This document shows, piece after piece, positions 19,451 to 27,934 of a stretch of DNA of 64,000 nucleotides. The notes beneath the pieces were generated by a model. The model had not been told where the DNA came from, did not search any database, and saw only the letters and a program-made list of their open reading frames with translations. Position numbers and translations under genes: made by a program. Source of the DNA: Halopolyspora algeriensis (GTDB lineage: Bacteria; Actinomycetota; Actinomycetes; Mycobacteriales; Pseudonocardiaceae); assembly GCF_003337235.1 (NCBI RefSeq), contig NZ_QPJC01000005.1:124001-188000 (forward strand), given 5' to 3'. The stretch's first letter is position 1, and each line of letters starts with the position of its first letter.

Positions 19451-19476
19451 GCAATGTCGCCGCGCCTGATCGGCGA

Positions 19477-19728
19477 TCACTCGTCGCCACCACCGGGCGG
19501 GAGCGACTCGTAGATCTCCTTGCAATCCGGACACACCGGCGATCCCGGCTTCGCGGACTTGGTCACCGGGAACACCGCGCCGCACAGCGCGACCACGTGG
19601 CTGCCCATGACCGCACTCTCGGCGATCTTGTCCTTCGACACGTAGTGGAAGACCTCGGGCTGGTCATCGCTGGTCTGCTCGGTGTTCTCCGGCCGGGTGT
19701 CGGTATCCGGCAGCGTCATCGTGCTCAT
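19477..19728 (-). CDS. DUF3039 family protein
   Basis: A small soluble protein of 83 residues of the actinobacterial DUF3039 family. After a polar lead it has FHYVSKDKIAESAVMGSHVVALCG and CPDCKEIYESL, giving three cysteines that could bind a metal. ATG at 19728 is chosen with GGAG upstream; the second Met at codon 4 is an alternative. The frame open further upstream is not coding. It lies between the convergent BrkB-like gene and the DUF3099 gene. Function unknown. Confidence 0.84.
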   Translation of the reverse strand: MSTMTLPDTDTRPENTEQTSDDQPEVFHYVSKDKIAESAVMGSHVVALCGAVFPVTKSAKPGSPVCPDCKEIYESLPPGGGDE

Positions 19729-19805
19729 GACTCCATCATGCCGCATTCCGACGCACCGCGGTGGGCGCACCCGGTGCCGTTGCCCGCCGATGCGGCCGCC
19801 GGACG

Positions 19806-20132
19806 TCACGAACCGTCGATCACCCGATGGTCCCGGCCTTCCAGCGCACGCTCGGAGCGCACGTGCCGGTACCGATTGACCTGCTCGTTCTTCTTGGGGG
19901 GCCGGTCGTTGGCAATCAGCACCGCCACCCACGGCAGCGGGATGGACACCGCCAGGATGATCAACGACAGCCACCAGAGCGGATACACCCACACCGCCAG
20001 GACCAGGCACGGAATCCGCAGCGACATCATGATCGCGTACTTGCGGCGACGCGCCGCCTGCTGATCGTCGTACGACGGCTCGGCCTCGGTGATCAGCACC
20101 GGGGTGTCGTCGTCGCGTTGCGAGCCATTCAC
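19806..20132 (-). CDS. DUF3099 family small membrane protein
   Basis: A 108-residue protein with two adjacent hydrophobic segments (RIPCLVLAVWVYPLWWLSL and IILAVSIPLPWVAVLIA) after an N-terminal motif PVLITEAEPSYDDQQAARR that marks the family. A charged C-terminal tail (RPPKKNEQVNRYRH) follows. The GTG at 20132 has GGAGG seven bases upstream, better than the longer in-frame starts. Common beside DUF3039 genes in actinobacteria. Function unknown. Confidence 0.84.
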   Translation of the reverse strand: MNGSQRDDDTPVLITEAEPSYDDQQAARRRKYAIMMSLRIPCLVLAVWVYPLWWLSLIILAVSIPLPWVAVLIANDRPPKKNEQVNRYRHVRSERALEGRDHRVIDGS

Positions 20133-20323
20133 GACACCACCTCCGGGTTCCATCGTCGCACTGGGTCGCTCACGACGACAGCTCGGGAGGGGCCGATCGC
20201 GAGAATCCCTCCCCGCGTCCTTTCGACCGGCCGGGGAGAGCAGACCGGCGCGGTGCCGCACACCGCGGTGTCACCGGGCCGCGCTGAGCGACGTACGGAC
20301 CGGGCATGTGAGGATCGGTTCCC

Positions 20324-21841
20324 GTGACCCCAGACCTCTCCCCGGATCGCATCGACCGGCTCCGCGACGCATTCCTGTCGGCCGAGTACCACGCCGACGG
20401 CGTCATGAACCTGCTCGGCCCACAGGCCCACGCCGCGCTCGGCCGCGGCGAGCCCCAGCCGGCTCTGCGAGCCACGGCGGACACCGGACCCCTGGGCACG
20501 CTGATACGCCTGTTCCTGCTGGGAGAGGCCGAGAGCACGGCAGCGGTGGCCACGGCTTTGCACCCTTTGGACATGGAGGAGGCAAAAGCGGCGGGCCTGC
20601 TCGTCGAAGAGGGACGGACCGTACGCGCCGGTCTCGATGTTCGCCCGCACGCGGCGGCCGAGCAGTCCTGGTGGGTCATCTCGGATCTCGATTCCGACCT
20701 GCGCCCCTCCTCGTCACCGGTACGGACCGACCATGTTCTCGGTGTCGGCCACGCCTCCCTGAGCCTGGTACGGGCCACGTCACGCCGCCCGGTCGGTTCC
20801 GTCCTCGACCTCGGGACGGGCTGCGGTGTACAGGCCTTGCATGCGAGCACGCACGCACGGCGAATCACCGCCACCGACGTGTCGAAGCGTGCTCTGGCAC
20901 TGGCGGCAGCGACTCTGCGACTGAACCGGATCGATGCCGAGCTGCTGCAAGGCGACTGGTTCGATCCCGTTGCCGATCGCCGTTTCGACCAGGTGGTCTG
21001 CAACCCTCCGTTCGTCGTCGGCCCGGCCAGGAGCGACTTCGTCTATCGCGATTCCGGACTCGACGGTGACGATGCCAGTGCCATGGTGGTCGGCCACCTG
21101 CCCGCCTTCCTGCACGAGGGCGGCACGGGACAGCTGCTCGCTTCCTGGATTCACCGACGCGGCGAGGACTGGCGGGAACGAGTTGCCGGCTGGCTGCCGG
21201 CAAGCGGCGTGGACGCCTGGTTCGTGCAGCGCGACATCGCCGATCCGGCGCTGTACGTGGGGACCTGGCTGCGAGATGCCGGTTACGATCCTCGGTCGCC
21301 CTCCGGGCGGCAGAAGGCGGACGAGTGGCTCGACTGGTTCGAGACGCACGATGTCGAGGGGGTCGGGTTCGGCTTCGTGGCGCTGCGGCGTACCGAGAGC
21401 GCACACGGCGAGGTCGTCTGTGAGGACCTGCGGCACGCGTTCGACGACCCGCTCGGTCCGGAAACGGACGGATGGCTGCGACGCGTGGAGTGGCTGCGTG
21501 ACCACTCCTCCACCGAGGCGCTGCTGGGTTCGCGCCTTGTGACCACATCGAGCACCGTGCTCGAACAGGTCTCCTCGCTCGAGGAGACCGGATGGGCCGA
21601 GTTCGTCAACCGCCTGCACCGTACGGACGGGCCGGGCTGGCAGCACGAGATCGACGAACTCGGCCTCCGGCTCATCGCGGGGTGCCAGGGCGCCCTCCCG
21701 GTCGGCGACCTGGTCGAACTGCTGGCAACCGCGCACGGCGAGGACACCGAGGAACTGACCCGTGCAGCAGTACCGATGCTTCGCGAGCTGGTCCGCCACG
21801 GCATGCTGCTCCCGGCGGAATGGGCGGAGACCGAGCGGTGA
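20324..21841 (+). CDS. HemK/RsmC-like class I SAM methyltransferase (with N-terminal DUF7059-type domain)
   Basis: A 505-residue cytoplasmic methyltransferase. Residues about 1-100 form an actinobacterial helical domain. The Rossmann core then shows motif I VLDLGTGCGVQALHAS, an acidic strand end ITATDVSKRAL and the NPPF motif (VVCNPPFVVGP), which marks methylation of an amino or amide nitrogen, as in PrmC or the 16S rRNA guanine-N2 enzymes. The C-terminal 170 residues are less conserved. GTG at 20324 is the start. Its stop overlaps the GTG of dtd (GTGA), so the two are translationally coupled, suggesting a shared role in translation quality. The substrate cannot be read from sequence. Confidence 0.85.
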   Translation: MTPDLSPDRIDRLRDAFLSAEYHADGVMNLLGPQAHAALGRGEPQPALRATADTGPLGTLIRLFLLGEAESTAAVATALHPLDMEEAKAAGLLVEEGRTVRAGLDVRPHAAAEQSWWVISDLDSDLRPSSSPVRTDHVLGVGHASLSLVRATSRRPVGSVLDLGTGCGVQALHASTHARRITATDVSKRALALAAATLRLNRIDAELLQGDWFDPVADRRFDQVVCNPPFVVGPARSDFVYRDSGLDGDDASAMVVGHLPAFLHEGGTGQLLASWIHRRGEDWRERVAGWLPASGVDAWFVQRDIADPALYVGTWLRDAGYDPRSPSGRQKADEWLDWFETHDVEGVGFGFVALRRTESAHGEVVCEDLRHAFDDPLGPETDGWLRRVEWLRDHSSTEALLGSRLVTTSSTVLEQVSSLEETGWAEFVNRLHRTDGPGWQHEIDELGLRLIAGCQGALPVGDLVELLATAHGEDTEELTRAAVPMLRELVRHGMLLPAEWAETER

Positions 21842-22263
21842 GAGCGGTGGTCACGCGCGTCCACCACGCCTCGGTCAGCGTGGACGGCACCGTTGTCGGC
21901 CGGATCGACGAACCGGGTCTGCTGGTGCTGTTGGGCGTGACGCACACCGATGGGGATCAGCAGATCACCGCAATGGCGCGCAAACTGCACGAGGTTCGAG
22001 CGCTGCGGGACGAAGAGTCGTGTGCCACCGCCGATGCACCGCTTCTCGTGGTGAGCCAGTTCACGCTCTACGGCGATACGCGCAAGGGGCGGCGACCGTC
22101 GTGGTCCTCGGCGGCCCGCCCCGAACAGGCCGAGCCGGCAGTCGACGCCGTCGTGGACGAGCTGCGTCGCCGGGGCGCACGGGTGGAGACGGGCCGCTTC
22201 GGCGCGATGATGACCGTGCACAGCGCCAATGACGGCCCCTTCACTCTTCTGGTGGAAACATAG
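21838..22263 (+). CDS. dtd: D-aminoacyl-tRNA deacylase
   Basis: Removes D-amino acids (and glycine mischarged on tRNA-Ala) from tRNA. The 141-residue protein carries the two active-site segments VSQFTLYGDTRKGRRP and NDGPFTLLVET, and begins MRAVVTRVHHASVSVDG as in the DTD family. The GTG at 21838 overlaps the stop of the upstream methyltransferase by the sequence GTGA. The frame open upstream of this codon runs through the methyltransferase gene in another phase and is not coding. Confidence 0.95.
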   Translation: MRAVVTRVHHASVSVDGTVVGRIDEPGLLVLLGVTHTDGDQQITAMARKLHEVRALRDEESCATADAPLLVVSQFTLYGDTRKGRRPSWSSAARPEQAEPAVDAVVDELRRRGARVETGRFGAMMTVHSANDGPFTLLVET

Positions 22264-22641
22264 CCCGTGCACCGGCTCCGGCCGGACCTCTTTCGGGTTG
22301 GGTGCGCAACGGATGTGACGCTCGCGACGTCTCTCTTCCGAGGTGTCGGGAACGAATCCGGCCCCGTGTTCGTTTTTCAGGTAGTCCGAGCGCACAGGAA
22401 GCCGACCAACGACAACCACGACGGGCTGCTCGTAGCCGCCACACTGCCGGTTTCGAACGGTCCGGCTCACCAACCCAAGCGACCCCGAGACGACACCCTG
22501 ACAGCGTGACCCACCAACCCGACCATCCAGCCTGGGGCGGTACCCGGTTTCGGTCCTGACACCGAGCGTACCCGTCCTTCGCACCACGCAAGGCCGCGTG
22601 GATGCGCGGTCCGCACGTCAGCCCGCCAGGGAGGGAGCTCA
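22264..22641 (+). other. intergenic leader region of sigB
   Basis: About 380 bases between dtd and sigB. It holds one ECF-type promoter candidate (22349-22376, listed separately) and a purine-rich ribosome site just before sigB. No gene in either strand is supported: the short frames here lack ribosome sites and family motifs. Confidence 0.5.
22349..22376 (+). promoter_or_regulatory. candidate ECF-sigma promoter for sigB
   Basis: GGAAC (22349-22353), 17 bases, then CGTTTT (22371-22376). GGAAC with CGTT at this spacing is the pattern recognised by stress ECF factors such as mycobacterial SigE and SigH, which are known to transcribe sigB there. It lies 266 bases before the sigB ATG, so a long leader is implied. 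Confidence 0.45.
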
Positions 22642-23613
22642 ATGACCGTCCCGCAGACCACCAGTCCGGACACTGTCACCGAGGTGGACATCGACAACCA
22701 GGGCCCGTCCGCCGATCTCGTACGGGTCTACCTCAACGGGATCGGGCGCACAGCGCTGCTGACCGCGCAGCAGGAGGTCGACCTCGCCAAGCGCATCGAA
22801 GCCGGCGTGTTCGCCAAGCACCTCCTGGACACGTCCGAGGACCTCTCCCCCGAACGACGCAGCGATCTGCAGGCGGTGGTGCGTGACGGGCGCGTGGCCA
22901 AAAATCACCTGATGGAGGCCAACCTGCGTCTGGTGGTCAGTCTCGCCAAGCGCTACACCGGCCGCGGCATGCCCCTGCTCGACCTCATCCAGGAGGGCAA
23001 CCTCGGCCTCATCCGCGCGGTCGAGAAGTTCGACTACACCAAGGGCTACAAGTTCTCCACCTACGCCACCTGGTGGATCCGCCAGGCCATCACCCGGGGG
23101 ATGGCGGATCAGAGCCGCACGATCCGTCTGCCCGTGCATCTGGTCGAGCAGGTGAACAAGCTCGCCCGGATCAAGCGGGACCTGCACCAGAAGCTCGGCC
23201 GGGAAGCCACGGAAGAAGAGCTCGCCGAGCATTCTGGGCTCGCGGTGGAGAAGGTGACCGACCTGCTCGACCAGTCCCGTGATCCGGTCAGCCTGGACAT
23301 GCCGGTCGGTGCCGAGGAGGACGCCCCGCTGGGCGACTTCATCGAGGACATCGAATCCGCCGACGCCGAAAACGCCGTCATCTCCGGTTTCCTCCAGGAT
23401 GACCTGCGCCGGGTGCTGAGCACCCTGGAAGAGCGTGAACAGCAGGTGATCCGGATGCGGTACGGCTTGGACGACGGTCAGCCCCGGACTCTGGACCAGA
23501 TCGGCAAGGCCTTCGCGTTGTCCCGGGAGCGGGTCCGCCAGATCGAGCGCGAGGTCATGTCCAAACTCCGGCAGGGCGGCCGGGCCGACCGGCTGCGCTC
23601 CTACGCGAGCTGA
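22642..23613 (+). CDS. sigB: SigB-type primary-like sigma-70 factor
   Basis: A group 2 sigma factor of 323 residues, non-essential in relatives and used in stress and stationary phase. It has region 1.2 ([20 protein letters not shown]) and a region 2 nearly identical to SigA of this window ([33 protein letters not shown]). Region 3 and a region 4 helix-turn-helix ([20 protein letters not shown]) follow. Unlike SigA it has only a short N-terminal extension. The ATG has AGGGAGGGAG six bases upstream. A hairpin terminator follows. Confidence 0.94.
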   Translation: MTVPQTTSPDTVTEVDIDNQGPSADLVRVYLNGIGRTALLTAQQEVDLAKRIEAGVFAKHLLDTSEDLSPERRSDLQAVVRDGRVAKNHLMEANLRLVVSLAKRYTGRGMPLLDLIQEGNLGLIRAVEKFDYTKGYKFSTYATWWIRQAITRGMADQSRTIRLPVHLVEQVNKLARIKRDLHQKLGREATEEELAEHSGLAVEKVTDLLDQSRDPVSLDMPVGAEEDAPLGDFIEDIESADAENAVISGFLQDDLRRVLSTLEEREQQVIRMRYGLDDGQPRTLDQIGKAFALSRERVRQIEREVMSKLRQGGRADRLRSYAS

Positions 23614-23700
23614 CCGCCGCACCCCGTCCCGCAGCCGGACGGATGCTGCCGCCCCGGTCCGGCCGCTCGCCGTACCACCACATCGATCCTGCGGCGACCG

Positions 23701-23734
23701 CGGAGTACGGGCGGGTGGCAGCACCCGTACTCCG
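23701..23734. terminator. terminator between sigB and the phosphatase gene
   Basis: An 11-base-pair perfect stem (CGGAGTACGGG and its complement CCCGTACTCCG) around a 12-base loop, between two convergent genes. No long T run, so strength is uncertain. Confidence 0.7.
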
Positions 23735-23775
23735 TGCGAGGGCCTCGCATCGTTGCGGAGGCTACGACGGCATGG

Positions 23776-24507
23776 TCAGTCCGAAACGGCCAGAAAGCGC
23801 TGCTGCCATCGCGTGATGTCGGCTCTGCCTGCTCCCTGAGCTTGCAACCAGCCGGCGGCACCGCCCTCGTTCTCGTCCAGTCGCGCCAGGACCGCTTCGA
23901 TCGCACTGGCCGGCGCCGAGATCAGTTCGCTGACCGCTTCCCTGTCCACGCCCGGCGGCAAAGTCGGCGAAACAGCGAGCCGCTGCAGCACACGCCACAT
24001 GTTCCGGTCCGTACTGACATAATCGGCGACGATGGCATCCGACCGCACTCCGGCGGCACGCGCCAGCAGCGCACAGACCACTCCGGTACGGTCCTTGCCC
24101 GCGGCGCAGTGAATCAGCACCGGCCCGTCCGTCTCCACGGCGACACGGAACACCTCCACAAGCCTCTTCGAGGCTCCCTCGAGCAGGCGTTCATAGAGAG
24201 CGCGCAGGCTCGACGAGGGCTCCCGTCCCAGGCCGGTACGGAGATCTTCCAGCACCGGAATCCGATACACCCTGCTCACCGGTGCCAACGGGTGCTCCCG
24301 CTCGTCTTCCTCCACGGTGTCGCGCAGATCCACCACCGCCTTCGGCGGCCACTGCGGCATCCCCGCGGGCGCACGGTCCCCGGCATGGGGGGCATCGCTG
24401 CGATACAGGACCCCGGGTCGGGTGATCGCCTCACCCTCGGTGGGCAGACCTCCCAGATCCCGGAGATTGACCAGCCCGTCGAGAGCGTTCGGCTCCTGGT
24501 CGGTCAT
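23776..24507 (-). CDS. tyrosine/serine protein phosphatase (IphP/PtpB type)
   Basis: A 243-residue phosphatase of the CX5R class. The catalytic loop HCAAGKDRTGVV carries the nucleophilic cysteine and the phosphate-binding arginine; the KD in the loop is the mark of PtpB/IphP enzymes, some of which also accept phosphoinositides. NLRDLGGLPT near the N terminus is the other family signature. ATG at 24507 has GAGGAGG upstream; an in-frame GTG at 24540 is possible. No signal peptide is seen, so it may act in the cytoplasm or be exported by other means. Substrate unknown. Confidence 0.88.
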   Translation of the reverse strand: MTDQEPNALDGLVNLRDLGGLPTEGEAITRPGVLYRSDAPHAGDRAPAGMPQWPPKAVVDLRDTVEEDEREHPLAPVSRVYRIPVLEDLRTGLGREPSSSLRALYERLLEGASKRLVEVFRVAVETDGPVLIHCAAGKDRTGVVCALLARAAGVRSDAIVADYVSTDRNMWRVLQRLAVSPTLPPGVDREAVSELISAPASAIEAVLARLDENEGGAAGWLQAQGAGRADITRWQQRFLAVSD

Positions 24508-24657
24508 GAGAAACGCATCCTCCTCGGCTCGCGTGGCCACATGGTGGCCACTCGACCATCAGCGTCTCAGGTACCGAGCAGAGCAACCAGCCCCCGAAGC
24601 AACATCGCAGCGACGATCCGCAGACCGCGGTCACCGGTACCGGCCGCCGATGACGGT

Positions 24658-25134
24658 CTATTCGGAGGGCACCTTGACCTGGCGTTGCTCCAGCACGACC
24701 GTGCGCGTATCCAGCGGAGCATCCAGCTCGACCGTCACCGGCCGGTAGCGGATGTCCATGGTGCAGGCATCGGCGGCTTTCGGGATCTCCTCGATGAACA
24801 CGATCCCGACCTTCTTCGCGGTTTGCTCGGTGAGTTCGGCGTGCACGCTGCCGCAACCGCCCTCCTGGCCCGTGGCGGCCACGACGGTGCCGTCATGCTG
24901 CGTCCACACCTCGCGGGGATAGCTCTTCGGGAGCGCGGTCGCATCGATCTGCTTCGCGGGCACGTTCGAACGCCCCTCGGGCGGGTTCGGCCGGACCGAC
25001 GCGGGCGGCCGCTGCTCGATCGACGACGAAGTGGGAGGTTTCCCTCCGAAACCCACATCCGGTTGCTGTTCGGCACAGGCGGTCGCCGCCAGGAGCAGGA
25101 CACCCGCGCCCACGGTGGTGTGTAGGCGTCTCAT
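24658..25134 (-). CDS. putative secreted lipoprotein
   Basis: A 158-residue protein with a typical lipoprotein signal (MRRLHTTVGAGVLLLAATAC); the cysteine at residue 20 would be lipidated. A proline-rich linker of about 40 residues follows, then a small domain containing GQEGGCGSVHAEL and ADACTMDIRY, whose two cysteines may bond. The family is not recognised. It stands between two minus-strand genes and about 150 bases from the phosphatase gene; no operon partner is obvious. Confidence 0.75.
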   Translation of the reverse strand: MRRLHTTVGAGVLLLAATACAEQQPDVGFGGKPPTSSSIEQRPPASVRPNPPEGRSNVPAKQIDATALPKSYPREVWTQHDGTVVAATGQEGGCGSVHAELTEQTAKKVGIVFIEEIPKAADACTMDIRYRPVTVELDAPLDTRTVVLEQRQVKVPSE

Positions 25135-25237
25135 GCCCTACAGACGGGACCGGCTGCAGGGGAGGTTGCGCCGAATCCGGCATAATTCGCCGACCACGAA
25201 CGCGACACGGCAAGCGCGAAGTGAGCTGGGCGTTCAC

Positions 25238-27916
25238 TCACCGCAGCCGGCGCGGACCGCTGTCCGACCATGAAGGGGAGGGCCCCACACCGAGGATGAC
25301 ACCGGCGACGTGAGCCCCCGCCGCGGACGCCAGGACAGGTTCGAGGACCAGTTCACGCACCTCCGGCAGATCCTCCGCCAGGGTCGCCACGCGCAGCACC
25401 AAGTCCTCCAGTGCACCGCGGTCGACCGGTTCACCACCCCGGTAACCGTCCAGAAGAGGCGCTGCCCGGGGCTCCCGGATCAGCGCGGAGACGTCCACGT
25501 CGGTCAGCGGCACTGCTCGGTAAGCCCTGTCGCCGAGGAGGTCACTGACCACGCCGGAAAGCCCGAACGACACCAGGGTGCCGAACGAGGGGTCGTCCAT
25601 CAGGTTGAGCACGCAGGACGTGCCCTTGGGGGCCATGCACTGCACGTACATCTCGTCCATGCCGGAGACCTGCTGCAGGTCCCGATAGGCGGCCCTGACC
25701 GCTTCGGAGGTCGCCAGGTCCAGCCGAACTCCCAGCAGATCGGTGCGGTGGCGCAACTGGTGGCTGGCCGACTTCAGCACCACGGGCAATCCCAGTTCCC
25801 CGGCAGCGGAGACCGCGTCGTCGGCATGCCCGACCAACCTGAACGGGGTGACACGGATGCCGTAGCAGCCGAGCAGTTCCACGGCCCGCTCGTCGGTGAG
25901 GCGCTCCGTCCCTTCTGCCACCCAGCCGTCGACCAGTGCGCGGGCACGGTCGGCCTCGATCCCCTCCGGGCGCACGAAGTCGCCCTGCGGGGCAGCACGC
26001 CATCTCGCATACCGGGTGGCTCGTGCCAACGCCAGTACCGCACGCTCCGGACTCGGGTACGAAGGTACCGACCCCCGAGCGGCGGCCCCCTCCGGACCGG
26101 GCACCATGAGCTCGTCCGGCACCCCCTCAGCGGCCAGGAAGGTCGTCACCATCGGTTTGGAGGCCATCGTGTCGGCCTCGTGCAGCGCCTCACGAAGCGC
26201 TCGTGCATAGGTCGTACCGGGAACCGCCACCGGGGGAGCGAACACGGTCACCAGTGCATCGACATCATCACGCAGGGCCACATCCCGTACCGCACCGGCG
26301 AATTCCTCCGGTCCGGCAGCGGCCCCCACATCCACGGGCTCGCTCGCCAACTGCAGTCCCTGGGCCAACGCAACGTCGGCAGCCAGCATGCCCAGAGCGG
26401 ACGAGTTGCCCACGATGGCGACCCGATCTCCCTCGGGCAGCGGCTGGTGCGCGAGCAACAGCGCGGTGTCGAACATCTGCGCCACCGACTCGACCCGGAT
26501 CACCCCGGCCTGGTCGAACAGCGCCTGCACGCTGGTCTCATCCACCTGCACCGAAGTCGCCGCCAGCCCGGGCCGCACGGCGTTGCGGCCCGACTTCACC
26601 GCCACGATGGGTTTCGTCCGGGCAAGCCTGCGCGCCAGCCTGGCGAATTTGCGCGGATTGCCGAACGATTCGAGGTACAGCAGGATCACGTCGGTGGACG
26701 GGTCCGTCTGCCAGTACTGCAGGAGATCGTTACCGGAGAGATCGGCACGGTTTCCCGCGGACACGAATGTGGAAAGCCCCAGTCCACGCTCGGTCGCGGC
26801 GGCCAGAATCGCCACCCCCAACGCGCCGGACTGGGCGAAGAACCCCGTGCGGCCACGCCCGGGCAACCGCGGAGCCAGACTCGCGTTGAGCCGGTACCCG
26901 GGATCGGTGTTGACCACTCCCAGCGCATTCGGCCCGACCACGCGCATGCCGTGTATCCGCGCGGCTCGCACCAGCCGTCGTTCCACGTCACGACCGGACG
27001 GGCCGCTCTCACTGAATCCCGAACTCACGATCAGGAGCGCCTTCACTCCCTTGGCCAGGCAGGCGTCCAGCACCTCCTCGATCCCGGAAGCCGGTATGGC
27101 GACCACGGCGAGACCCACATCGTCGGGGATGTCCAGGATCGAGGGGTACGCGCGCACTCCGTGCACAGCGCGATGTTCCGGATTGACCGGGTACACGGGA
27201 CCGGTGAAGTCAGCGGTCAGCAGGTTGATCAGTACCGCATGGCCGATCTTGAAGTGATCGGTGGAGGCTCCGATGACCGCCACCGACGTCGGGTGCAGCA
27301 GGTTGTGCACACTGCGCGCCTCGGCCGCCTGCTCTCGTGCCTGGGCCACCTCGAGCGATTTCCCGGTGGGGTCGAGCGGGAACTCCAGGTGCACCACGCC
27401 CTCTTCCATCGCCCGCTTGACCTGGTACCCGGCATCCCGGAACACACGAACCATCTGGGAATTCTCGGCGAGTACCTCGGCCACGAAACGGCCGAGACCG
27501 CACTCCCGGGCTGCAGCAGCCAGATGCTCGAGCAGGATGGATCCCAGGCCCCGCCCCTGGTGCCCGTCCTGGACGACGAAGGCCACCTCGGCGGAGTCAC
27601 CCTCACCGAGCCGGTCGAAACGCCCGACGGCAACGATATCGTCACCGAGCAGGGCGACCAGTGCGACACGATTGCTGTAATCGACCCGGCTGAAGCGCTC
27701 GATGTCGCGCTGAGGCATCCGGGGATAGGGACCGAAGTACCGGAAGTACCGTGTCCGGTCACTGAGCCGGCCGTGGAAGGCGACGAGCTGATCGGCATCG
27801 TCCGGGACGATCGGACGCAGGTGGACCGTACCGCCATCGGACAGCACCACGTCGGCTTCCCAATGCTGAGGGTAGGTGTCCGGATTCGGCTGCGAGTGAG
27901 GACTCTCCTGTTCCAT
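25238..27916 (-). CDS. GNAT acetyltransferase fused to NDP-forming acyl-CoA ligase (Pat-like)
   Basis: A multidomain protein of 892 residues. A GNAT domain comes first (about 30-180) with the acetyl-CoA loop QGRGLGSILLEHL at residues 120-132. It is followed by a CoA-binding Rossmann domain (from about 207, VAVIGASTDHFKIGHAV) and a succinyl-CoA-ligase-like flavodoxin domain (FFAQSGALGVAIL). The C-terminal ATP-grasp domain covers about 680-890. Salmonella Pat, a protein lysine acetyltransferase, has the same parts in the opposite order. The likely role is acetylation of proteins such as acyl-CoA synthetases, with the ligase part sensing acyl-CoA; the target is inferred. It lies 18 bases after an AcuC-like deacetylase gene on the same strand, giving an opposing enzyme pair in one operon. 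Confidence 0.87.
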   Translation of the reverse strand: MEQESPHSQPNPDTYPQHWEADVVLSDGGTVHLRPIVPDDADQLVAFHGRLSDRTRYFRYFGPYPRMPQRDIERFSRVDYSNRVALVALLGDDIVAVGRFDRLGEGDSAEVAFVVQDGHQGRGLGSILLEHLAAAARECGLGRFVAEVLAENSQMVRVFRDAGYQVKRAMEEGVVHLEFPLDPTGKSLEVAQAREQAAEARSVHNLLHPTSVAVIGASTDHFKIGHAVLINLLTADFTGPVYPVNPEHRAVHGVRAYPSILDIPDDVGLAVVAIPASGIEEVLDACLAKGVKALLIVSSGFSESGPSGRDVERRLVRAARIHGMRVVGPNALGVVNTDPGYRLNASLAPRLPGRGRTGFFAQSGALGVAILAAATERGLGLSTFVSAGNRADLSGNDLLQYWQTDPSTDVILLYLESFGNPRKFARLARRLARTKPIVAVKSGRNAVRPGLAATSVQVDETSVQALFDQAGVIRVESVAQMFDTALLLAHQPLPEGDRVAIVGNSSALGMLAADVALAQGLQLASEPVDVGAAAGPEEFAGAVRDVALRDDVDALVTVFAPPVAVPGTTYARALREALHEADTMASKPMVTTFLAAEGVPDELMVPGPEGAAARGSVPSYPSPERAVLALARATRYARWRAAPQGDFVRPEGIEADRARALVDGWVAEGTERLTDERAVELLGCYGIRVTPFRLVGHADDAVSAAGELGLPVVLKSASHQLRHRTDLLGVRLDLATSEAVRAAYRDLQQVSGMDEMYVQCMAPKGTSCVLNLMDDPSFGTLVSFGLSGVVSDLLGDRAYRAVPLTDVDVSALIREPRAAPLLDGYRGGEPVDRGALEDLVLRVATLAEDLPEVRELVLEPVLASAAGAHVAGVILGVGPSPSWSDSGPRRLR

Positions 27917-27934
27917 ATCATCCCTTCGCGTCCG

